Of a stretch of 64,000 bases of DNA, positions 1 to 9,450 are shown one piece after another. Origin of the DNA: Tubulanus polymorphus (lineage: Eukaryota > Nemertea > Palaeonemertea > Tubulaniformes > Tubulanidae). The stretch's first letter is position 1. Each line of letters opens with the position of its first letter. The notes below the pieces were generated by a model. The model was not told where the DNA came from and ran no database searches. It worked only from the letters and a program-made list of their open reading frames with translations. The DNA lies in the NCBI RefSeq assembly GCF_964204645.1, contig NC_134032.1, positions 3,188,916-3,252,915 on the forward strand, given 5' to 3'. A program made the translations under genes and the position numbers.

Positions 1-29
1 TTCATACACATTCAATCCATTTTTTTCAG

Positions 30-566
30 CCTACGGATTTTCAACATTGAGTTTAGGATCTGTTTGGAAAGGAAGTGACAGAATGCTGTGTTATACATTG
101 GTGTTTTATGAAGTGAAATTCCCGTCGAACGGATTCATAACAGGATTCGATTACTACAGACAAGTTGGTAATTGGAGAACTGATGAATTGGGCGTGTTTA
201 GAAAATCTGAAACCGGGCGGAACAGCTACACTCTGATTCACAGAATCGCGATTCCTACCGGACCTACGGGGGTTGTACAAATAAGGTTTAACCAGTCGCG
301 ATGGATGACCGTTCAAGAGAATGACGTACTTGGTTTTCAATGCGTCGATGGAAGAAATGGAGGGTCAGCGGCGTTGTTCAACCGGTCTTCTCGATTCGTG
401 GCTCCTTATAGAAGATATGCTGGTAAACGGAAATCATGGACCGCCGGAGAAACTGCTGATTTCCCCGATCCTAGCCCATCATTTGTATCATTGCCGTACA
501 AGATATTCTACATTACCAGTGAAGACACCTTCATGATCAATGATAATCTCGTCACGAACGTGCGAG
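30..566 (+). CDS. internal exon of an unrecognised, probably extracellular protein
   Basis: An open frame of about 179 codons lies between a good acceptor (T-tract then CAG ending at 29) and a donor (GCGAG|GTATGA at 566/567). The peptide runs from YGFSTLSLGSVWKG to DNLVTNVR. It is rich in aromatic and beta-prone residues and has one N-x-S sequon (FNRSS), few lysines and no hydrophobic membrane span, which fits a secreted or ectodomain beta-sandwich module. I do not recognise the family. Neighbouring exons are not visible: the sequence to the left is cut by the window edge, and to the right I see only repeats up to the 7TM gene at 2952. Exon status is inferred from the length of the frame and the splice sites. 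Confidence 0.55.
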
Positions 567-599
567 GTATGATTTTTGTTTTTCGCTTTCAGTGATTTG

Positions 600-830
600 T
601 GTCTAAAACCATCCTCGCTTGCCAGGGCTTGATTGCGACCCAACGAAGCTCACAAACCCTTGCCGCAAACCCTTCGTTGGTCTATTATTACATTGCCCAA
701 GACTTTTTGTGCGGACAGGTTACCGCTAAGCGGCAACCAGTCTATATATTTAACCAATCAGTTGCGTTGTACTGATCGAGCGAATCTGCAGGCAAAAACA
801 ACGCACCTGATTAACAACGCATAGACTAGA
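600..830. repeat. fragment of an interspersed MITE-like repeat
   Basis: The stretch beginning CATCCTCGCTTGCCAGGG and containing CGCAAACCCTTCGTTGGTCTATT matches, with changes and partly inverted, the complete inverted-repeat element at 36494-36940. A weaker relative sits near 5265-5340. It is a degraded copy with no coding capacity. Confidence 0.5.
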
Positions 831-867
831 TAGAACGATGACCACACTCAAACGTGGTGAACGGATA

Positions 868-1030
868 ATAAGATAAAATCCCACTATTTACAGATTAAAA
901 GAATTTAAAAACAAGAATTTATTTATTAAATCTAAAATATTTAAAAGACACGACGTTTCGATCTCACCCTAGAGATCATCGTCAGGTGTGACACCTGACG
1001 ATGATCTCTAGGGTGAGATCGAAACGTCGT
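868..1030. repeat. fold-back repeat ending in a perfect 40-bp palindrome
   Basis: A left part (GATAATAAGATAAAATCCCA onward, 868-945) leads into a perfect inverted repeat, with arms 950-989 and 991-1030 around one central base. Each arm contains CCTGACGATGATCTC, a short loop, GAGATCGAAACGTCG. The same modules recur at 48780-48975, so this is an interspersed non-coding family, probably a retroelement terminal sequence. Confidence 0.7.
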
Positions 1031-1289
1031 TTATGGCTGGATAACAGTTCATAAGAAATCCAGTTGTTTTGTCGTCAATTGGCTTTGAACTTTCTTCCTC
1101 GATGCGAATACGAACATACTTCTAGTTTCTGTCCAATATTATTATAAATTAGGAAATTCAGGCTATAAATTGACACCTTATTTTATTAGAATATGCAATA
1201 AAATTGTCCTGGTCGCTGATGAGAAACAAGGTATCATTTTTAGCCTTGAATTTGAATAATCCACTTGTAACGTCCAATATGCATTCATG

Positions 1290-1430
1290 TCTCCTTTTCA
1301 ATTCAATTTAATTCAATTCAATATATTTATTTGCATAAAATATAATATGTAAACATATATACAATCTACACAGGCCAAACAAAGCCAGAAAGGCCGCTTA
1401 ACGCTAGCACCTATACAAAAAACAAAACAA
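1290..1430 (-). mobile_element. retroposon tail, (TTGAAT)n type
   Basis: On the minus strand a GGCC..TTTGTTTGGCC segment leads into an AATATATTGAATTGAATT tail. A related piece occurs in the plus orientation near 30160-30250 (TTAAATTGAATTGAATATATTTTGGCC). A short simple-repeat 3' tail is typical of LINE or SINE copies. The parent element cannot be identified here. Confidence 0.45.
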
Positions 1431-2950
1431 AGTACCGTAGCAAAAATATACATAAAGTATACACATATAATTAACAATATGACTCAGCAGAATGTGGATG
1501 GGTAATTATTATGTGACTGATTATTAATTATACAGTTTGGGCATCCTTTATAGTCAAACATTTGGCAATGTCGCCAGTCGCCATTTTCTTCTAGTCAAAA
1601 ACCATATTCACCTTACTAAAAACTTGGGATTCACAATTTAGATTTTGAACGTTGCCAAAGTATGAAAAAAATGGTTTAATATAATCGAACGCGCATCAAA
1701 GATAATTAAAAAACGAAAAAGACAAAAGTGCCCGAACGAAATGGCGGCTAGCTACTGTAAAATGGTTATTCACATATGGATTTCAAGTGCAACGGACAGA
1801 AAAACACAACTGCTGAATAAGGTAAGTTATATATTTGCCTACCGATGTGAAGCCTACCACGAATTTTGTTGCTGTGGCCACCAAAAGTAATACAACTTCA
1901 GGTAACAGTATTCAAGTCCGAGTTCTCGAATCGCAGTCTTATCTGGCTAATAGACTTTAGCCGAAACTGCAAATATATATACTCTTCTATTCAATTTTCT
2001 CGTTTTGGCTAAATTTATTGTCGGATTTCTCGCATTTATTCATCATACACGGACATCTACAACTACAACTATCTTTATTGATAAAAAGCGGTGTGGAGTT
2101 TGTAGTCCGTGATTCGTGTATTCTAGAAATATATTTTTTTCTGTAATTCTGTCCATTCATATAGTTAATATACAGTGTCCTTGTAATTTCTAATTGATTT
2201 CTGTTCAGACGAAATCAACTATTTACCTATATGATCAGCTTTCTAGAAAACAATCGGTCGAAATTAGGAATTTCTTGATGATTTCCGCATTCATCGGAAT
2301 GTAATCCCGGCGTTCATCAACAATTCAAAACTGGAGGTTTTATTCACAGGAACCGTCAGGAACATATAAAATCTGTGATTTATAAAATGTATTAATTGCG
2401 GAACGTACTAAAAATCAATGCAATGATATCGTAACAATCTTAATTATCAACCGGTTTTCGAAATTTTTTCACCGAGGTGTGGATTTCATAAGCGCAATCA
2501 TTGGGGTGCCAATTACGCATGCGTCAGTTGGCTACATCATCTTAAAAAAACTACCTCAACGGATTGCTTTTAGAATCAACGCGCAGCGCTGCTATATCCA
2601 GCCCTTCCTGTTGAGATAATTGCTCGTAGAACTTACACACGACCAGTATCTTTCATTTGGTACCAAAAACTTGGTAATCCAAAGCGCACAGACCGCGCCA
2701 ACCCGTGACAAAGTTTCGCCGTTACTCTTATAGATATCTAGACACGTGCATACCGGTACATCATTAATTAGTGGTATAGAATAGTTAATGTTCAGCCGTT
2801 ACGAAAAATCTCAAGTCAGGTCACAAAATAACGTATTATGGTTTTTATGATTCGCGATACTGATATGGACAGCGTTAATTAGGGTTTGGTCGACACTAGA
2901 CACAATATTTTTCTACGTCGCGTAGATCGAACCGCGGCATCATCCGCTCC
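1431..2950. other. intergenic, no gene seen
   Basis: There is no open frame with coding character and no splice-bounded exon that I can support. A stretch at 1741-1790 (ATGGCGGCTAGCTACTGTAAAATGG) resembles 37261-37300, so at least part is repeat-derived. The final few hundred bases should contain the promoter and 5' UTR of the 7TM gene that starts at 2952. Confidence 0.4.
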
Positions 2951-2951
2951 T

Positions 2952-4016
2952 ATGGACGGTAACTCAACGACTCCGCCCGATGTCTCATCGGAACATAAAT
3001 GTAAGGTCAGAACGTTCCACATTACATTCGAGGTATCTACGCGAATCGCGTCCCTCGCCGTCATGATACTCGGCATTCTGTTGAACATTTTGGTCGTCGT
3101 TACTTTAAAGATATTGAGTTCGACTCACATTTCTTATCATCTTCTACGCTGTTTGGCTGTTATGGACATTGTGTTTTTAATATGGCGCGGGATACAAGGA
3201 CCGATACGCATTATAATAGCGCTGATTATACAAGGAGAATATGTACTCGCAAATTACAGTAAGATAGGGACTATTCCGTGGATCTTTCTGATATCGCGTA
3301 TTCCGCGCACTGCATCCCAAATGACACGTAACTGGATAACTGTCGGTGTCGTCGTACAACGAACTCTATCGATTATATTTCCATTTTTCGCGAAACGAAC
3401 TATTACACAATTTCGAATCAAAGTCCTGATAGTTGTAGGCTTCGTATTCTTCGGACTGATCGAAGCGCCTTATTTCGCTACAATCGACGGAGTTCATCAT
3501 TTTTGGGACGACTGCTCGGACCGTATTCAAATGTACATCCGCGAAAACAAAGGAACATTATCGAAAACTATACAAAATATGATTTCGGCTGTTTACGGAC
3601 CGATTATCAAAGAATATCTACCGGTTATATTACTAATCATTTCCAATACAATCATGATAGTAAAACTGCGACAAATTCAGGCTAAACGTACAGAGGATTT
3701 CACCTCACACGGAGGTGAGAATAGCAATAGAAATATTGATATCAAGGCTACGAAAATGGCGATATCGGTTGTTTTGTTGTTCATCGTTTTTGAGACACCC
3801 GGATCTTTCTCTTCGATATATCATTACATACGATGGGGTTTCCCGTCTTTACCCCCTTTGCCAAATGATTATTGGTATTTCGGTCGAGTTGTCAGCGCTT
3901 TCTTTCCTATGTTGAATTCTGCGTCCAATTTTTTCCTGTACTGTATCGTAAACGGTACGTTTAGGAAAACAGCTCTGAAACTTATGCGAGACCGATGTCG
4001 ACAAAACGCGACATGA
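2952..4016 (+). CDS. rhodopsin-like (class A) 7TM receptor, probably peptide receptor-like
   Basis: This is a single-exon gene of 354 residues. The frame is open slightly further upstream, but the first ATG (MDGNSTTPPDVSS) is at 2952, so that start is chosen. It opens with an N-glycosylation sequon and seven hydrophobic spans follow. TM1 is around IASLAVMILGILLNILVVV and TM3 ends VGVVVQRTLSIIFPF, where QRT stands in place of the usual DRY. TM6 is ISVVLLFIVFETPGSF, and TM7 is PMLNSASNFFLYCIVNGTF, an NxxxNFxxY variant of NPxxY. The layout resembles lophotrochozoan FMRFamide-receptor-like orphan receptors; the ligand is unknown. A basic tail (FRKTALKLMRDRCRQNAT) suits a cytoplasmic helix 8. A decayed partial copy follows at once, showing tandem duplication of the locus. 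Confidence 0.85.
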   Translation: MDGNSTTPPDVSSEHKCKVRTFHITFEVSTRIASLAVMILGILLNILVVVTLKILSSTHISYHLLRCLAVMDIVFLIWRGIQGPIRIIIALIIQGEYVLANYSKIGTIPWIFLISRIPRTASQMTRNWITVGVVVQRTLSIIFPFFAKRTITQFRIKVLIVVGFVFFGLIEAPYFATIDGVHHFWDDCSDRIQMYIRENKGTLSKTIQNMISAVYGPIIKEYLPVILLIISNTIMIVKLRQIQAKRTEDFTSHGGENSNRNIDIKATKMAISVVLLFIVFETPGSFSSIYHYIRWGFPSLPPLPNDYWYFGRVVSAFFPMLNSASNFFLYCIVNGTFRKTALKLMRDRCRQNAT

Positions 4017-4222
4017 TCAAATGAACGTTGAACTTGCTATTGCTAATTCGTATTTGAACAGTTCGAACATAATTTACTAATTGTATGTTGTGATTAATGA
4101 CGACTAACAACTACGTAGTTTGATGGTAGTAATTTCTGCAGCAATTTACACAGTCCGTATCTCGCTACTGCTAGACTTGTTCTTTTTGGGATGTCTGCAC
4201 AAATACTCTTCAAATGGAATCC

Positions 4223-4228
4223 AATAAA
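4223..4228 (+). promoter_or_regulatory. polyadenylation signal AATAAA of the 7TM gene
   Basis: An AATAAA hexamer lies about 207 bases after the stop codon of the receptor and before the decayed duplicate begins, a usual distance for a short 3' UTR. Confidence 0.4.
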
Positions 4229-4282
4229 AGTGATTCAGAGAATATTGAGGACTTTATTTTCGTCGACTTTTTAGGTTTACGC

Positions 4283-4640
4283 TTTTAAAGAGCATTTACC
4301 GATCGTGTTGTTTATTATTTTCAATACAGTTATGATAATAAAACTGCAACAAATTCAGGCTAAACGTAAAGAAGATAAAGAAGATACGTAAAGAAGGAAT
4401 ACGTAAAAAAGAAATATTGATATTAACGCTACAACAGTTTATACGGGAAATAGCAATATCAGTTATTTTGGATTTTATCATTTTTGAAGCACCCGGCTCT
4501 ATATAGTAAAACACGGTCTCGTTTCACGTCTTACCCCCTATAACCACGCAGTTATTGGTATTTCGAAACCCCGAACTTTGCTCTTTTTCCGCCATCTAAT
4601 TTTTCCCTATACTGTATTGTAAATACATGCAGTCTACCAC
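4283..4640 (+). pseudogene. truncated tandem copy of the 7TM receptor
   Basis: This stretch aligns with 3600-3960 of the neighbouring receptor: the segments corresponding to the end of TM5, the third intracellular loop (AAACTGCRACAAATTCAGGC in both), TM6 (..GAAGCACCCGGCTC) and TM7 (..TTTTTCCCTATACTGTATTG). Frames are broken by many stops and indels, and an insertion in loop 3 carries AAGAAGATA-like slippage. Only the 3' third is recognisable. It is a dead tandem duplicate. Confidence 0.8.
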
Positions 4641-4720
4641 CGATATACTGCCCTCCAATTAACCGCCATCCCCGCCTACCGCCAGGTTTTCTCGATGTAC
4701 ACTTCTATAGAAATATGTAG

Positions 4721-4782
4721 TAAAACCCCTCGATATACCGCCAAAATCGTTCAGCACCGATGTGGGTGGTATATCGGGGTTT
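4721..4782. repeat. short inverted repeat, pogo/Tigger-like ends
   Basis: AAAACCCCTCGATATACCGCC on the left pairs with GGTGGTATATCGGGGTTTGAC on the right around a roughly 20-base centre. The ACCCCTCGATATACCG pattern resembles terminal sequences of pogo-type (Tc1/mariner superfamily) elements. This would be a MITE remnant. Confidence 0.5.
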
Positions 4783-4789
4783 GACAGTA

Positions 4790-5930
4790 TAAAGTGTCTT
4801 TATTGTATTTGTCATAATTTGAGCGTCTCAACTACGAAAATTCAATGTGAATTTCATCGTAACTAACTTTAGCTTCGTTCTCTGAGCCCGCCGCACACGG
4901 CAAAAAGTTTGTTTGTTCAAGTGATAGTACCGTTTGGGATTATCATTTCATGATAGTTATTGGACGTCAATTTCATATGTGAATTGAAGTTCCCATCTCG
5001 TGACTCGCATGGCAGACATGTCACTCCTAGGTCTTCCCCCCTGCAACGCTATAACTAGTTCGGATTGGTTATTTCACCGAGATGCCATTTCGAATCCGTC
5101 GATTCCCAACAGCGCCTTGGCTGATTTTGTACGCTTATCCAACCTGGAATTCTGTTCTCACTCGATGTAATATATACAAATAGAATACATGTAGATTCAA
5201 ATATGATAGCCGATATATGCTATTATTGTTAAATTTCTTTAACTTGAGTACACTGATTCAAAGCATCCTTGCTTGTAGGGCCCGGGGTTAAATTGCCTCC
5301 TGCCGAAGCTCAAACCAACACAAACCCTACCCGATGACCCTTATTAAGAAATTAACAAAAATAGCATGTTTTGGCCATCATTTTTTAATCAACAAAGGAG
5401 CATCCTGGTTTGAAAAAAAAATCTTTCCGATTCCCGGATATAAGCCGTTGTAATTCGACACAGATTTAAGATGGCTCCTCCACAAATGGGCGCCACCAAA
5501 CGATAGCTTCGCAAACGTTCGTAAGCTGCCCCGCTGGCTTTAGTTTATTTTTCTTTTTTTGAATTCCATTCTCTCACGAGATTTGTCAAAATTGAGACAA
5601 TTTGTTGAGTCTAAAATTCCCGTAATCATTCGATCAAAAATCTCAATGAGCGACTGATTTTCTTATGAAAAAAGAATAAAAGTTTTCTTGAGCTAACTCA
5701 AGATCTAATAGATATTTCTGATTTAGAATGTGCGGTCGTACAATATTTCTGATTGGTGCAGTGATATGTGATACAATCAAAACATCAATAGGTATTAGAT
5801 CTGAATTAGTTTGTATATAAATAGTCCCACGTTTCACAATCTGACTTTTAGGCGACGAGCCAAAACATGCTAACTTTACAATTTCCGTTTGGCCACCAAC
5901 TTAAGTATTTCAGCCAACGACTCAGTGAGG
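4790..5930. other. intergenic with repeat fragments
   Basis: No gene is supported. 5265-5340 is a degraded relative of the MITE at 36494-36940. 5455-5535 is an inverted match to 41165-41260 (in front of the propeller-caspase gene). 5640-5840 (-) has a 64-codon frame containing IDVLI, which might be the decayed continuation of the BEL/Pao protease region next door, but that is weak. Confidence 0.4.
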
Positions 5931-5935
5931 AAACT

Positions 5936-7336
5936 TCATTGAGCACCGCAATCAACAAGTGCGTTCGCGGTAGTTGACAGAAGTGAATCACTCGACTGAC
6001 GAACTGTAACGACGGCGGTCTCTAACAAAACGACTGAAAAGGAACCGATATAGAGCCCCCCAATCTCAGTTGGAAGATTGTCGTCACTAGTAGATTTCGT
6101 TTCGGATGATTGAACTTCAGTTATGGCTGTTGTTGGACGATTCGATCCATGGCTCGATTGCGTCAAATTTTGCAGTGTCGGATTAGCTGACGTTTAATTA
6201 ACAGCTGTAGACGACGTAGCCGAATTTCGTATTTGTCGATCACAAATACTCGTATGATGCTTTGAACCGCATTTCTTACAACGTGTTTGCGATCTACAAC
6301 CATCGGCCCAATGATTGGGTCTGAGGCAATTCAAATACAACCTTTTAGATTTTATAACATCGAAACGCCCTTTGACGGTTTTGAATTTCGCACATAGATT
6401 CGACGCATGAAATTTATCACAATAGGCACAATTACGCTTCGAGTGATTGCATTTGCCGTCATGTGCGACAAACGTACACACCTCACTTGTTGAGCGCGAA
6501 AAATCGTCGGAATTTGAATATCGTGAATGCTGCTAACATGATTCTAATATGTCTAACTCATGAGAAAGACATTCTAATAAAACACGAAAATTCCACACAA
6601 CGGAATCTCGGTTGCGTGTTATATTATGAATTACATTTTTCGGCAATTTTTCCAACAAAACCGGAACGAGAAAATCGCCGTACTGATCAGTAGATTTTCC
6701 AAGCGATTCGAGAGAGCGCACAGAGCTTATTACACTATCATAAAATGATTGTAACGATTGCAAATCTTCCCCTGGTTTTTTCATGGTCAGCAGCGCTATC
6801 ATGTGCGCATTGATTTGGAATTCCGATCGATCAAATCTTTTCTGCAGAATCTCAATAGCTGCCAGATAAGTGCTATTTGACGGAGATAGCCATGAAATCG
6901 CAGATAGTGCGGCACCGCCTAAATTTGCCTCTAAATACGTAAACTCATTCACTGCTGGCAAATCGGGATTATCATGAATAGCAGTACGAAACGGTTCCCA
7001 AAAATCTGCCCACTTTAACATATCGCCATCAAACTTTATCAAGGTTAATTTCGGTAATTGAGCATTCATTGATCTGGACGCATTTGGACGGATGGAGACT
7101 GCGGAAAGACCTTTCAGATAGACCGAGGTGTCCCACCTGACAGAATCTACATTTCTTTCGTATTCGTCATGCTCGTTAATCGATTTCTCTATCTCGCTTG
7201 GATCCGTGTAGAACTTGATAAGCTCCTCGTGATTTATTGATAGAATTTCAAATTTAGACCTCAACTTATCGTTGAGATCGCTCAACTGATGCGCGTTTTC
7301 GGAATTTTCGTCTAATGATTTGCGAAGGTCGTTCAC
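5936..7336 (-). mobile_element. BEL/Pao LTR retrotransposon remnant (gag to protease)
   Basis: Reading 7336 to 5936 on the minus strand, one frame is broken only by in-frame stops at about 6533 and 6194. The first part is a Pao-type gag (DUF1759-like) with LPKLTLIKFDGDMLKWADFW and a long helical region. The second has zinc-binding Cys/His motifs (CDKFHASNLC, CLRPNHWADGC, CKKCGSKHHTSIC). The third is the retropepsin-like protease start with VLLETAVVTVR and ALVDCGAQ, where the aspartate of the active-site motif is kept. Reverse transcriptase, RNase H, integrase and LTRs are not found, so the copy is truncated and dead. Stops at otherwise well-preserved codons suggest fairly recent inactivation. 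Confidence 0.85.
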
Positions 7337-7339
7337 ATA

Positions 7340-9450
7340 CCTGGTTACGATTTTTCCGCGTCGCTGTTCAGATAGCTTTTAATCGCGGTATTTCTTCTGA
7401 CATTTTCCTCTCGAGGGACCAACTATTCTGTCGGGAATTCCTTGGTGTCCAATTGAACGAGGAACTGACTCAGGTTTCAACGATAAAATATATTTATCTA
7501 CAGCTATATATATACAGGATACGTCGTGACAGCTTGCGTGTCTCTTTCCTACTAACGGTATTTTAAAAACAGTTTCAGCCCTATTCAGCCAACCATGACA
7601 CTCACGTGATCATGTGATCATAGTAATAAACACACCGTGAAGTCGGCGTAAAATGCCGACAGAATTGCTCACCATTTTGTGACTCCCAAAATTACGTCGG
7701 AGGTGCCGAAATTCCCGGAAATTCCCTCAGAAACACAAATATAGGTCAACACAAGTAACTTGTAGAAAGCGAAGAATTTTCGATGATTTTCGCATTTTTC
7801 TCGAAAAATATTAGATTCACTTACTGGCCTGACCTCCGCGCATCAATTCTACTTGCTAGTATAACCACTAAATTTTGTGCCGCGATTTAACATACTCTTG
7901 GCACACTGCCAACCAACAGCCATAACAAAGGTTAACCAAAAATTCGGCTCGTTGCTAAGGGACTGTGCTTTTTGTGGGATTCGAATCCATTCTGAAAATT
8001 ATACAAAATCATTTTGTAATCCTTTATTCACGTATTTAAACTACCCGCGCGACGCGGCCCGCAAGTTTCGACGAATGTGATACCGGCGTTAGTGGTACTG
8101 GGTTTTCGCTTTGCAATTTCCTTCCATAATTCAATTAAATTCGAGCAAACTTTTCCGATACGTAAATCAATTTTTAGTGAAATCAATACCATACACTCCT
8201 TCTGAACAAAATCGCAAGTAGAATACTCCCTCGTACTAAATTCGAGTCGTTTGGAGCTTTTAATCAACCGGACTGACTATACCAGTAAATATAAAATGGA
8301 CTCCGGAGCTTCCTCGGTAACTGATCAGTGCTAATGATTGCTGTTGACTGAACTAACCTGACCAGGATAGTTTAAAATGTCACATATCACAGGGAAAATA
8401 ACTGATTATAACTTATCAATGAAACTTCTGTCAAGAATCGTTTGGGTAGATGTTCGAACGGATTGTTGTTTAGGATAATAAGGTCGGGTTTTGGCGACTG
8501 GAACATCGTTACAGCAAACTTAGATTACTAACGCTGCTCTTAACATGATTGATTTGTGAACGCTGATTTGTGTTTGAGTTCACGTGAGTACGTCTAATCT
8601 AATCGATATTATATTATAATTGCGATGGTTCTAAAATATGTTGGCCAAAAACTATAACAGCAGTCCTCCACTTCATTATTCTACAGTAGATCTTTATTCA
8701 GGAAAAAGGCTTTTGAAACGACAAGTAAATAACGAAAATCCGGATAATATAGACCGTAGCAGCTTGGCTTGAATTTCCATGTATGCACACAAATTAATCC
8801 ACTTTTAGTATATGTTGTTCCCAATTCAGACTACGGACAGAATGACTGAATGTCAAAAGACTTCACCAAAGCTTGTCGGAATCAACGATTACTCTCTTTC
8901 TTCCTCAGTCCTATTCGATTTAGATTTAGCTTAGGCATGGCTTATATCTAATTCCTGTCTCATCCAGCTATAAACCTTTTGTCTGTACACATCTACCTTG
9001 ACGGTTCGACAAACATTCACAATTTTCTCAAAACGCATTCGTCCAGGTGTCGCCACCTCTTGTGGCAGTGCTCCAGACATCATTTTTGAAATGAATTAGG
9101 GCGTCGTGTCTGAACAATCAGTTTTAGACAGACATTCACCATTTTGTGAAAAATGTGCTCGTCTAGACTTTGCCATTCGAAAGGTGATCGTCTGAGGGTT
9201 GTGTCGCTGCAGATTGACAGCTGCATAAAACTAACTTTGTTATAGTCACATTGACATCCGTAAGACAAGTTAAGATTTAAGAACAATCTTTGCATCTAGG
9301 AGCAGCATTGAAAAAATTAGGTCTAAGGAAAATGAGCTATCTTCTTTCTAACGAACGCATAGAAATTCGTATTTCAAATGGGGCTTTTTGAATCCACAAT
9401 TTGAATCGGTTACATGTGAACTTTGTACAAGGAGCTTTCATTTTAGTATT
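7340..9450. other. intergenic, no gene seen
   Basis: Only short scattered frames occur, with no family signature and no exon with good splice sites and coding bias. Part of 7340-7700 may be 5' sequence of the BEL/Pao copy (its LTR would be expected here), but I cannot find a matching partner within the window. Confidence 0.35.

Noticed and set aside
5643-5837. 64-codon minus-strand frame with IDVLI as BEL/Pao protease continuation
   Set aside because: The similarity is only a few residues and the frame order is doubtful; kept only as a note.
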